The notes under the pieces are model-generated. The model saw only the letters and a program-made list of their open reading frames with translations. It searched no databases and had not been told where the DNA came from. Below are positions 9,596-16,610 of a stretch of 64,000 bases of DNA, one piece after another (position 1 is the first letter of the stretch; each line of letters starts with the position of its first letter). The DNA lies in the NCBI GenBank assembly GCA_020854105.1, contig JADZGB010000043.1, positions 372,001 through 436,000 on the forward strand, read 5' to 3'. Source of the DNA: Burkholderiales bacterium (GTDB lineage Bacteria > Pseudomonadota > Gammaproteobacteria > Burkholderiales > SHXO01). The position numbers and the translations under genes were made by a program.

Positions 9596-10678
9596 TCACC
9601 GCGTCGCTACAGCGGCCTGCTCGTACCAATGCCGCGTGCCGTTCACAACTCGCACGACCAGCAACATGACCGACACCTCGATGAGCACACCGACCACGGT
9701 CGCCAACGCGGCACCCGATTCAAAGCCGAATAGGCTGATCGCCGTCGCGACCGCCAATTCAAAGAAGTTGCTCGCTCCGATCAATGCCGAGGGGCAGGCG
9801 ACGTTGTGCGCTTCACCGAGCTCGCGGTTCAACCAGTAGGCCAAGGTCGAGTTGAGGAAGACCTGAATGAGGATAGGCACCGCGAGCATTGCGATGATCA
9901 GTGGCTGCTCGAGGATTGCCGAGCCCTGAAAAGCGAACAGCAGTACCAATGTTGCCAGCAGCGCAGCAATGGACCAGGGGCCGATCCTGGCAAGCGTCGC
10001 CTCGAGAGCGGCATGACCGCGCCGCAGCAGAGCTCTGCGCCAGACTTGCGCGATGAGAACGGGTATCACGATGTAGAGGACAACGGAGGTGAGAAGGGTT
10101 TCCCACGGCACGATGATGGAGGAAAGACCGAGCAGCAGCGCGACAATCGGCGCGAAGGCGAAGACCATGATGGTATCGTTCAACGCGACCTGCGACAGGG
10201 TGAAGAGTGGGTGCCCATTAGTGAGGCGGCTCCACACGAACACCATTGCGGTGCACGGCGCTGCGGCAAGCAGAATCAGTCCGGCGATGTAGCTGTCGAG
10301 CTGTGCGACCGGCAGCCAGGGCGCGAACACGTGGCGAACGAAAATCCAGCCCAGCAGCGCCATCGAAAATGGCTTGACCCCCCAATTGACGAAGAGGGTG
10401 ACGCCGATGCCGCGCCAATGTCGTCGTACCTGATGTAGCGCGCCAAAATCGACCTTGAGCAGCATCGGGATGATCATCACCCAAATCAGAATTCCGACGG
10501 GGATATTCACCTTCGCCACTTCCATGCGGCCGACGGCCTGGAACGGCGCCGGCAGGAGCTGCCCAAGCGCTATACCCGCAACAATGCACAGGAACACCCA
10601 CAGGGTCAGGTAGCGCTCGAAGACGTTCATCGTGTTGCTCGGAACGGCTCGGCCAGCGGCTGCGACGGAGGATTGCAT
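9596..10678 (-). CDS. acr3: Arsenite efflux permease (ACR3 family)
   Basis: The protein (360 residues, ten predicted TM helices) belongs to the ACR3 arsenite/H+ antiporter family. The conserved Cys of TM4 is present in [12 protein letters not shown], and the conserved Glu of TM9 in [10 protein letters not shown]. It exports As(III) produced by ArsC. Two starts are possible: 10678, or Met17 at 10630 just before [12 protein letters not shown], which many family members use; neither has a strong ribosome binding site. The gene lies 29 bases after the stop of the complete arsC reading frame, consistent with a single transcript. Confidence 0.94.
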   Translation of the reverse strand: MQSSVAAAGRAVPSNTMNVFERYLTLWVFLCIVAGIALGQLLPAPFQAVGRMEVAKVNIPVGILIWVMIIPMLLKVDFGALHQVRRHWRGIGVTLFVNWGVKPFSMALLGWIFVRHVFAPWLPVAQLDSYIAGLILLAAAPCTAMVFVWSRLTNGHPLFTLSQVALNDTIMVFAFAPIVALLLGLSSIIVPWETLLTSVVLYIVIPVLIAQVWRRALLRRGHAALEATLARIGPWSIAALLATLVLLFAFQGSAILEQPLIIAMLAVPILIQVFLNSTLAYWLNRELGEAHNVACPSALIGASNFFELAVATAISLFGFESGAALATVVGVLIEVSVMLLVVRVVNGTRHWYEQAAVATR

Positions 10679-10707
10679 GGATTCGCGAAATGCGACGCTA
10701 CACGCGC

Positions 10708-10851
10708 TCAGCCTTCCTTGCCGATGTCGCGTAGCTGGCGCTGGGCGGCGATACGCTCGAGGGATTCGAGTCTTAGGTTGGCAAGCAAGTTGATACGCTT
10801 GCTCAATACGGTATAGGCGGTGAGAAAGGCTGCCCGCTTCGCCTCCTCACC
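10708..10851 (-). pseudogene. arsC: C-terminal tail of arsC, cut off by an in-frame TAG
   Basis: Directly after the TAG at 10854-10852 the same reading frame stays open for 47 codons and stops at TGA (10710-10708). The translation starts GEEAKRAAFLTAY and contains RINLLANLRLESLER, which is what the last helices of ArsC look like. The full frame gives 164 codons, a normal ArsC length. The tail has no own start or ribosome binding site, so it is expressed only by read-through, suppression or if the TAG is a sequencing error. Confidence 0.8.
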
Positions 10852-11202
10852 CTACACGGCGGCCGGGTCCGGCACGCCCCAGTGTGCGGTCATCGGCCGA
10901 CCTGGCCATATCGGACACACTTCACCGGCGGCCTGGTCGCACACAGTGATGATGATGTCCATGTGCGGGGCACCCGGCTTCGCAAACTCTTCCCACGATT
11001 TGCTGCGGTAGCCCTCGGTCGACATGCCGTTTCTGGCCAGGAGATCCAGAGCGTAAGGATTGATTCGGCCGGTGGGCATGCTCCCCGCACTGAAGGCACG
11101 GAAGCGCACTCGGCCTACTTGATCGAGACAAGCCTCAGCGAGAATGCTCCGGGCGGAGTTGCCGGTGCACAGAAACAGCACGTTGTAGACGCGTCCGGAC
11201 AA
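10852..11202 (-). CDS. arsC: Arsenate reductase ArsC (LMW-phosphatase type), truncated by an amber codon
   Basis: ArsC reduces arsenate to arsenite so that Acr3 can export it. The N-terminus has the phosphatase loop [10 protein letters not shown] (Cys12, Arg18), and the redox Cys pair Cys88 and Cys95 lies in [11 protein letters not shown]. The conserved AHWGVPDPA segment follows and then a TAG ends the frame at residue 116, about 48 residues short of the family's usual end. The missing C-terminal helices are encoded in frame after the TAG. All catalytic residues precede it, but loss of the last helices might destabilise the fold. It sits between arsI (12 bases upstream) and acr3. Confidence 0.88.
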   Translation of the reverse strand: MSGRVYNVLFLCTGNSARSILAEACLDQVGRVRFRAFSAGSMPTGRINPYALDLLARNGMSTEGYRSKSWEEFAKPGAPHMDIIITVCDQAAGEVCPIWPGRPMTAHWGVPDPAAV

Positions 11203-11214
11203 TGGGAGCCTCCC

Positions 11215-11706
11215 TTAACAGCAAGCACTCTTCTTGATGGAGGGTATCCCCACGGCCACGATCTCCGGCTTCGGCGCGCAGCATGACGTGGCTTTGCCCT
11301 GTTCTGGCTCGGTCGTGCTGCGAGCAGTGTCCTGGCCATAGAGCTCTGCTTCCGCCAACGTGTGATACGTCTCCCAGGCAATGCCCTGGGGATCATTGAT
11401 CCAGTACTTGTCCGACTTGACGTAGCAGCACGTCGCCTGCGGTTGGTCGACGGCCGCGATCTCCGCCTCGGCCACCTGCTCACGCAGCGCTTTCAGTTCC
11501 TCGTCACTGTCCACCTGCAGACCCAGATGATCGAGGCCGGGTTTCAAGCCGCGGTTCGAAATGGCGAAGTTGATGCGCGGGTCTTCCATCATCCATTTCG
11601 CGTAGTCTGGCTTGCGCACCGTTGGCGGCATGCCGAATACGGTGGAATAGAACCGGACATTGGTTTCCAGATCGTCGACGGCAACGTGCACATGAAAGCG
11701 TTTCAT
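11215..11706 (-). CDS. arsI: ArsI/CadI-family Fe(II) C-As lyase
   Basis: This 163-residue vicinal-oxygen-chelate protein matches ArsI, the dioxygenase that cleaves the carbon-arsenic bond of trivalent methyl and aryl arsenicals. His5, His60 and Glu112 fit the Fe(II) ligands (known ArsI: two His and one Glu). The adjacent Cys93-Cys94 in ATCCYVKSDKYW fits the organoarsenical-binding pair. The tail carries more Cys (TSCCAPKP and the final SACC). Some databases call the family cadmium-induced CadI. The ATG at 11706 overlaps the arsR stop (ATGA). An upstream in-frame Met belongs to arsR. Confidence 0.9.
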   Translation of the reverse strand: MKRFHVHVAVDDLETNVRFYSTVFGMPPTVRKPDYAKWMMEDPRINFAISNRGLKPGLDHLGLQVDSDEELKALREQVAEAEIAAVDQPQATCCYVKSDKYWINDPQGIAWETYHTLAEAELYGQDTARSTTEPEQGKATSCCAPKPEIVAVGIPSIKKSACC

Positions 11707-12083
11707 GATTTGCTTCTGGTGGTCGATTTGGCTGGCGCTGCCGCAGGCGTGCAGCAACGCGCCAGTTCAGTCTCCATCACGCTCAGGCAATCGAGCGGCA
11801 TCCCTCGGCAGCAGTTCTGGGTCAGAAATGTCATGAGGGCAGCCATCTGCTCGAAGTCCGCGCTGTAGTAGACATAGCGGCCCTCCTGACGCGAGGACGC
11901 GAGCCGCGCATTGCTCAGCTCCTTCAAGTGGAAGGAAAGCGTGGGGGCAGGAATATCCATCGCTTCGCGTACCTGCCCAGCTTGCAGACCTTCGGGGCCA
12001 GCCTGTATCAGCAGGCGGAAGATCGACAAGCGCGTTTCCTGTGCGAGCGCGCCGAGGGCCTGAACTGCTTGCTTAGAATCCAT
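11703..12083 (-). CDS. arsR: ArsR-family arsenic-responsive repressor
   Basis: This 126-residue winged-helix repressor begins MDSKQAVQALGALAQETRL, typical of the branch that reads AL(A/G)ALAQETRL. The recognition helix region is PAPTLSFHLKELS. A Cys pair occurs in QNCCRG (after FLT), a further Cys in PLDC, and another CC near the C-terminus; these are likely As(III) ligands of the C-terminal-Cys type of ArsR. It is the first gene of the arsenic operon and should repress its own promoter. The start is fixed by family N-termini, although no ribosome binding site precedes it (see the promoter entry). Its stop overlaps arsI. Confidence 0.93.
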   Translation of the reverse strand: MDSKQAVQALGALAQETRLSIFRLLIQAGPEGLQAGQVREAMDIPAPTLSFHLKELSNARLASSRQEGRYVYYSADFEQMAALMTFLTQNCCRGMPLDCLSVMETELARCCTPAAAPAKSTTRSKS

Positions 12084-12090
12084 GCTTCCA

Positions 12091-12119
12091 AAATTATCGA
12101 AATATAGGTTACTCGTCAA
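12091..12119 (-). promoter_or_regulatory. Promoter of the ars operon, probably giving a leaderless mRNA
   Basis: On the minus strand TTGACG (12119-12114) and TAATTT (12096-12091) are separated by exactly 17 bases, a near-ideal sigma-70 spacing. The expected start of transcription is at or within a base or two of the arsR ATG (12083). The AT-rich spacer CTATATTTCGATAAT is a likely ArsR operator because it covers the -10 region. No other strong promoter lies upstream. Confidence 0.7.
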
Positions 12120-12242
12120 GCACCGGTCATTCACGATCTTCTTCCGCCTTGCCGGCTGGCGACCCCTGCTGGTCGCCCCCTCGTTGCTCCATTCCCAACG
12201 CCGACGCACTGGTTGCGCAAGGAAGGTCCACCGGTGAAAATC

Positions 12243-12316
12243 TGGAGGCGGGGGTCGGAATCGAACCGGCGTCCACGGCTTTGCAGGCCGCTGCATAACC
12301 ACTCTGCCACCCCGCC
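12243..12316 (-). tRNA. tRNA-Cys (GCA)
   Basis: The minus strand begins GGCGGGG and ends CCCCGCC-T-CCA, giving a perfect 7-bp acceptor stem and an encoded CCA. The anticodon loop is CTGCAAA, so the anticodon is GCA. The T-loop GGTTCGATTCC is normal. It is on the same strand as tRNA-Gly but separated from it by a terminator. Confidence 0.95.
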
Positions 12317-12440
12317 TGGGGTCGGGCGACTGACGCCCTACTGCGGTTCCGGCGCTCGCGGACAGGAAGCGGCGGCCTGGTGTGCCTGGGATGGCACGGC
12401 CGCCCCGCGGAGGGACAAACGCCGATGACCTGCTGAAACT

Positions 12441-12477
12441 AAAAAGGGAAAACGAAGTGTCGCCACTTCGATTTCCC
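12441..12477 (-). terminator. Rho-independent terminator after tRNA-Gly
   Basis: Bases 12446-12477 form a 13-bp stem with one A-A mismatch (GGGAAA and CGAAGTG arms) and a 4-base loop. On the minus strand the stem is followed by TTTTT (12445-12441). It lies ten bases past the tRNA-Gly CCA and would end the uvrC-pgsA-tRNA-Gly transcript before tRNA-Cys. Confidence 0.85.
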
Positions 12478-12486
12478 CTGCAAAAC

Positions 12487-12561
12487 TGGAGCGGGAAACG
12501 AGGCTCGAACTCGCGACCCCAACCTTGGCAAGGTTGTGCTCTACCACTGAGCTATTCCCGC
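12487..12561 (-). tRNA. tRNA-Gly (GCC)
   Basis: The minus strand starts GCGGGAA and ends TTCCCGC-T-CCA, a perfect acceptor stem with encoded CCA. The anticodon loop TTGCCAA gives GCC. D-loop AGCTCAGTGGTAGAGC and T-loop GAGTTCGAGCC are canonical. It lies 16 bases downstream of pgsA. Confidence 0.96.
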
Positions 12562-12577
12562 GCGGAACGAGACCGAA

Positions 12578-13162
12578 TTATAAGGATTTTTTCTCCTCGT
12601 TCAAGCCCATCGAGGGTAGCGAGCGGCGGATGTAGTAGCCCATGCTCCACAGGGTCAGCAGGGCCGCGACATAGATCAGCACGGTCCCCAGCGGCTGGAT
12701 GGGAATTCCCAGCAGGGGATCGTGGTACAGCAGCATCAGGATCGCCGCCATCTGGCAGCCGGTCTTGAGCTTGCCCAGGAAGTGCACCGCCACGTTGCGG
12801 CTCTGGCCGATCTTCGCCATCCACTCCCGCAGCGCGGAGATGGCAATCTCCCGCCCGATGATCACGACGGCGATCAGCGCATCCGCCCGCTGCAGTTTCA
12901 CCAGCAGGATCAGCGCGGCGGCCACCATCAGCTTGTCGGCCACCGGATCGAGGAAGGCGCCGAACGCGGAGGTCTGGTTCAGCGCACGGGCCAGGTAGCC
13001 GTCCAGCCAGTCGGTGATCGCGGCGAAGGCGAACAGCGCCGTGGCAATGACGTTGCGCTCGTGCAGGGTCAGCCAGCTCTCCGGCACGTAGAACACCCCG
13101 ATGAACAGAGGGATGAGCAGAATGCGCAGCCACGTCAGCAGGTTCGGCAGGTTCGTCGGCAT
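12578..13162 (-). CDS. pgsA: CDP-diacylglycerol-glycerol-3-phosphate 3-phosphatidyltransferase
   Basis: PgsA makes phosphatidylglycerol phosphate in the inner membrane, the committed step to phosphatidylglycerol and cardiolipin. The 194-residue protein starts with NLPNLLTWLRI and carries the CDP-alcohol transferase signature ITDWLDGYLARAL then GAFLDPVADK, with all catalytic Asp present. Several hydrophobic helices follow. It lies 11 bases downstream of uvrC, the usual arrangement in beta- and gammaproteobacteria. Confidence 0.96.
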   Translation of the reverse strand: MPTNLPNLLTWLRILLIPLFIGVFYVPESWLTLHERNVIATALFAFAAITDWLDGYLARALNQTSAFGAFLDPVADKLMVAAALILLVKLQRADALIAVVIIGREIAISALREWMAKIGQSRNVAVHFLGKLKTGCQMAAILMLLYHDPLLGIPIQPLGTVLIYVAALLTLWSMGYYIRRSLPSMGLNEEKKSL

Positions 13163-13173
13163 CGCCCGGATCC

Positions 13174-15039
13174 TCAGTGCAGGTGGCGGTAGATGCGGTC
13201 GGCCAGCGCGCGGCTGATGCCGTCCACCTGGGCGATCTCGTCGGCGCTGGCGGCCATCAGTCCGCGCAGGCCGCCGAACCGGGCCAGCAGCCGTTGCCGG
13301 CGCTTCGCGCCGATTCCGTCGATGCTCTCCAGGGTGGAGGTGCGCCTGATCTTCGCGCGCCGTCCGCGGTGGCCGGTGATGGCGAAGCGGTGGGCCTCGT
13401 CCCGGATCTGCTGGATCAGATGCAGCCCCGGATGATCCTTGGGAAGGTGGATCGTGTCCTCGCGGCCGGGGATCACCAGCTGCTCCAGGCCGGGCTTGCG
13501 GGTCTCGCCCTTGGCGACACCCACGAGCGCCACCTGCCCCAGCCCCAGTTCCTCCATCACCCCGACGGCACTGGAGATCTGACCCTTGCCGCCATCGATG
13601 AGGATCAGGTCGGGCAGCCTGCCCTCCCCCGCCACCACCTTGCGATAGCGCCGATCGAGCACCTGGCGCATCGCGGCATAGTCATCCCCTGCCGCGATCC
13701 CCTCGATGTTGTAGCGGCGGTACTGGTCGTTGCGCATGCCTCCATCATCCCATACCACGCAGGAGGCGACCGTGGCCTCGCCGCCGATGTGGCTGATGTC
13801 GAAGCACTCGATGCGCTGCACGGTGGCCGGCAGCGAGAGCGCGCCCTGCAGGCTGGCCAGACGCGCCTCCTGCGTGGCGGCCAGCTGCATGCGCTGGCCG
13901 ATCGCGATGCGCGCGTTGGTCTCGGCCATGGTCAGCCAGGCGCGCCGCTCGCCATATCCGCTCGACGCGATGTGCACCTCGTGGCCGGTCTGCTCGCTCA
14001 GCAGCGCACCGAGCGCAGCCACGTCCGTTTCCAGATTGATCAGCACCAGTGGGGGTGCCTGCCGTCCCAGGTAATGCTGGCTGAGGAATGCCTCCAGCGC
14101 CTGCCCGAGCGCGTAGCCCTCGCCATGGTCGGGGAAGAAGGACTTGTCGCCGCGGTGGATGCCGCCGCGCACCGTGACCAGGTTCACGCACAGCATCCCG
14201 CTCTCGCTCACCAGCGCCACGATGTCGACGTCGCGGGCGCGCTCGCTGGCGACGAACTGCGTCTGCCGCACACCGCGAAGCGCCCGGATCTGGTCCCGGT
14301 ACTGCGCCGCCGCCTCGAAGTCGAGTGCATCCGAGGCGCGCTGCATCTGCTGTTCCAGCTTGTCCAGCACCTCGTCATCGCGTCCCTGCAGGAACAGCTC
14401 GGCATTGCGCACGTTCTCGGCGTACGCCGCCTGGTCGATCGCCCCCACGCACGGCGCCGTGCAGCGTCGGATCTGGTGCAGCAGGCAGGGCCGCGAGCGG
14501 TTGGCGAACACCGTGTCCTCGCAGGTGCGCAGCTGGAAGACCTTCTGCATCAGCGCGATGCTGTCGCGCACGGCACTCGCGCTGGAGAATGGACCGAAAT
14601 AGCGGTTGTCCCGGTCCAGTGCTCCCCGGTAGAAACCGAGCTTGGGGAACGCATGGCCGCTAATCTGCAGGTAGGGATAGGACTTGTCGTCGCGATACAG
14701 GATGTTGTAACGCGGCGCGAAGGTCTTGATCAGATTGTTCTCGAGCAGCAGCGCTTCCGATTCCGAGCGCGTGACCGTGGTCTGGACGTCACGCACCTGC
14801 GCGACCATGAGCTGGATGCGCGGCTGCAGCGTCGCGGTGCGCTGGAAGTACGAGGCCACGCGCTTCTTCAGGTCGCGGGCCTTGCCCACGTACAGGACAT
14901 CGCCCTCCGCGCCCAGCATGCGGTAGACGCCGGGCAGGTGCGGCAGAGCCGCGACCTTCTCCGTGACATCGACTGCCGGCGCAGCGTCAGTGACCGGCGT
15001 CGGGCCCGGGCTGCGCACATGCGCGGGGAGCTTGGTCAT
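13174..15039 (-). CDS. uvrC: Excinuclease ABC subunit C
   Basis: UvrC makes both incisions in nucleotide excision repair. The 621-residue protein has the N-terminal GIY-YIG nuclease (GVYRMLGAEGDVLYVGKA), the UVR motif (EQQMQRASDALDFEAAAQYRDQ), the RNase H-like C-terminal nuclease (FDISHIGGE, DLILIDGGKGQ) and a final helix-hairpin-helix pair. The open frame extends another 144 codons upstream, but that part reads through intergenic repeats; the ATG at 15039 gives the normal family length. No clear ribosome binding site precedes it, so a GTG one codon earlier is also possible. Confidence 0.95.
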   Translation of the reverse strand: MTKLPAHVRSPGPTPVTDAAPAVDVTEKVAALPHLPGVYRMLGAEGDVLYVGKARDLKKRVASYFQRTATLQPRIQLMVAQVRDVQTTVTRSESEALLLENNLIKTFAPRYNILYRDDKSYPYLQISGHAFPKLGFYRGALDRDNRYFGPFSSASAVRDSIALMQKVFQLRTCEDTVFANRSRPCLLHQIRRCTAPCVGAIDQAAYAENVRNAELFLQGRDDEVLDKLEQQMQRASDALDFEAAAQYRDQIRALRGVRQTQFVASERARDVDIVALVSESGMLCVNLVTVRGGIHRGDKSFFPDHGEGYALGQALEAFLSQHYLGRQAPPLVLINLETDVAALGALLSEQTGHEVHIASSGYGERRAWLTMAETNARIAIGQRMQLAATQEARLASLQGALSLPATVQRIECFDISHIGGEATVASCVVWDDGGMRNDQYRRYNIEGIAAGDDYAAMRQVLDRRYRKVVAGEGRLPDLILIDGGKGQISSAVGVMEELGLGQVALVGVAKGETRKPGLEQLVIPGREDTIHLPKDHPGLHLIQQIRDEAHRFAITGHRGRRAKIRRTSTLESIDGIGAKRRQRLLARFGGLRGLMAASADEIAQVDGISRALADRIYRHLH

Positions 15040-15092
15040 CACGACGGGAGGTGGGGCGGAGAACGGCAAATTATAGCCCCTGGGCGACGCCA

Positions 15093-15206
15093 GTCGCCCC
15101 GGCGCACGCCGGGATCCGGTAGGGTGAGCCGTCGCCCCGGCGCACGCCGGGGCCCCGCAGAAGCAGACAAGGCTCTTCTCTGTCTTCTCTGTCTTCGCTG
15201 GATCCC
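15093..15206 (+). repeat. Palindromic intergenic repeat, left copy beside efp
   Basis: The element contains two GTCGCCCCGGCGCACGCCGG palindromic units separated by TCCGGTAGGGTGAGCC, then GCAGACAAGG, a TCTTC-rich stretch and GCTGGATCCC. It is matched in inverted orientation at 16005-16139. Further half-palindromes (CTTCCGCCGGGAT) continue to about 15255. It lies between uvrC and the efp promoter and is non-coding. Confidence 0.85.
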
Positions 15207-15355
15207 GTCTTGCGCCGGCTTCCGCCGGGATAGCGGAGGCTGTGTTTGCTTCCGCCGGGATGATGGAGGCTGTGTCGGCTTCCCGCCAGGATGACGATGC
15301 CTCGCCGGGCCCCAGCTTCAGAAGATCGGACTCTCTCGAAGACCGGACTCTTTCA

Positions 15356-15384
15356 TTGGGCTCTTCCCGCCCTTCCGGTAAAAT
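15356..15384 (+). promoter_or_regulatory. Putative efp promoter
   Basis: TTGGGC (15356-15361) and TAAAAT (15379-15384) are 17 bases apart. The predicted transcript would start near 15391, giving a leader of about 25 bases before the efp ATG at 15416. Confidence 0.55.
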
Positions 15385-15415
15385 GCGCCCCTTTCCGAGA
15401 ACTGGTATCCCAGCC

Positions 15416-15982
15416 ATGGCCAAAGTCATCGCCACTGAAATCCGCGCCGGTAACCTGATCGAGTGGGACAAGCGCGTCTGGCGCGTCCTGAAGAGTTATC
15501 ACGTGCACGTCGGCGGGCGTGGCGGTGCCTTCATGCAGGTCGAGATGAAGGACATCGAGACCGGGACCAAGGGCAACCAGCGTTTCCGTACCGACGAAAA
15601 GATCGAGCGCGCCTTCGTGGAGGCCCGCGATATGGAGTACCTGTACGCGGACGGGAACAGCTACGTGTTCATGGACAGGGAAAACTACGAGCAGCTCAAT
15701 TTGTCCGCTGAACTGCTCGAGGGCCAGATCGAGTACCTGCTGCCCAACACTACCGTGCAGGTGAACTTCCACAACGAACGGCCGATCGGCGTGCAGCTGC
15801 CGCCGAGCGTGGTGCTGACCATCACGGATACCGAGCCCACGCTGAGGGGTGCAACGGCCACGGGCTCGTTCAAGCCCGCGACCTGCGAGACGGGACTGGT
15901 GGTTCAGGTGCCGCCGTTCGTCCAGCAAGGCGAGAAGATCAAGATCAACACCGATTCGGGCGAGTACATAGAGCGGATGTGA
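15416..15982 (+). CDS. efp: Elongation factor P, alphaproteobacterial-like with Arg at the loop tip
   Basis: EF-P binds the ribosomal E site and relieves stalling at polyproline. The 188-residue protein has the three beta-barrel domains: KOW-like N-terminus, central OB domain and C-terminal OB domain (GATATGSFKPA). The loop that carries the modified residue reads HVHVGGRGGAFMQVEMK, placing Arg35 where E. coli has Lys34 (PGKGQAF). The rest resembles alphaproteobacterial EF-P (GGAF-QVEMK, SFKPA) rather than the usual betaproteobacterial form with SGRN. No earP or epm gene is adjacent. An open frame extends upstream through repeat DNA, but the ATG at 15416 fits the family start MAKVIATEIRAGN. 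Confidence 0.93.
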   Translation: MAKVIATEIRAGNLIEWDKRVWRVLKSYHVHVGGRGGAFMQVEMKDIETGTKGNQRFRTDEKIERAFVEARDMEYLYADGNSYVFMDRENYEQLNLSAELLEGQIEYLLPNTTVQVNFHNERPIGVQLPPSVVLTITDTEPTLRGATATGSFKPATCETGLVVQVPPFVQQGEKIKINTDSGEYIERM

Positions 15983-16004
15983 GCACTGGGTACCTGCGAA
16001 ATCC

Positions 16005-16139
16005 GGGATCCAGCGAAGATAGAGAAATGCCTTGTCTGCTTACGCTGGGCCCCGGCGTTCGCCGGGGCGACGGGCCAGGTCTCGGCATTTGCCGGGGCGA
16101 CGGGTCACCCTACCGGGTCCCGGCATTCGCCGGGGCGAC
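16005..16139 (-). repeat. Palindromic intergenic repeat, right copy beside efp (inverted)
   Basis: Read on the minus strand this has the same order as bases 15093-15206: palindrome, CGGTAGGGTGA spacer, palindrome, AAGCAGACAAGG, TTCGCTGGATCCC. It has one extra palindromic unit, three in all. The inverted pair encloses efp and its promoter. Confidence 0.85.
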
Positions 16140-16186
16140 GTGTGTTTCGTCATCCGTTAGCGACGATCCGACCGCAGCGGATCGGC

Positions 16187-16564
16187 TCAGCCCGGGGGTC
16201 GGCTCCCGGCGTCTTGCTCCGATTCCTCGCGGCGCGCCCTCGTGAACGGGATGACCTCCGCGCAGGGCGCGGGCCTGCGTGCCGGCGGCTCGGCCTGGAG
16301 GTCCATGTCGCGCAGGTCGTTGAGCGCCGCGCGCAGGCTCTCGAAGCGATCCCACATCAGACTCTGCAGGCGGATAGCGGCTCCCAGCGGGGTCTTGGCC
16401 TTGCGTCGCTCCAGGTCGATCCGGCACTGCAGTCCTCGCAGCCGATCCTGCATCGCCGGCGGGGCCGACGCGATCAGATCTTCAATGACCTGCAGGCGCG
16501 CGCGCTCGAACTCCTGCGGATCTTCCTGCGCGAGCTTGAGCCAGTACTCCGGTTCGAAGTCCAT
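16187..16564 (-). CDS. DUF3135 family protein
   Basis: The 125-residue protein begins MDFEPEYWLKLAQEDPQEFE and contains the DUF3135 pattern MQDRLRGLQCRIDLER followed by PLGAAIRLQSLMWD. It is mostly helical and cytosolic, with a polar tail. The function of the family is unknown. It lies downstream of efp in convergent orientation and is followed by the cation exporter after a 46-base gap on the other side. Confidence 0.85.
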   Translation of the reverse strand: MDFEPEYWLKLAQEDPQEFERARLQVIEDLIASAPPAMQDRLRGLQCRIDLERRKAKTPLGAAIRLQSLMWDRFESLRAALNDLRDMDLQAEPPARRPAPCAEVIPFTRARREESEQDAGSRPPG

Positions 16565-16610
16565 GCGCCGAGTCTAGCAGCCGACTGGCGCGGACACAGT
16601 CAAATCTTGG

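Noticed and set aside
13177-15294. 705-codon open frame antisense to uvrC
   Set aside because: Shadow of uvrC; composition is that of a reverse frame, with no family features.
15979-16245. 88-codon open frame downstream of efp
   Set aside because: It translates the palindromic repeat (GVRRGDG-type peptide) and has no conserved character.
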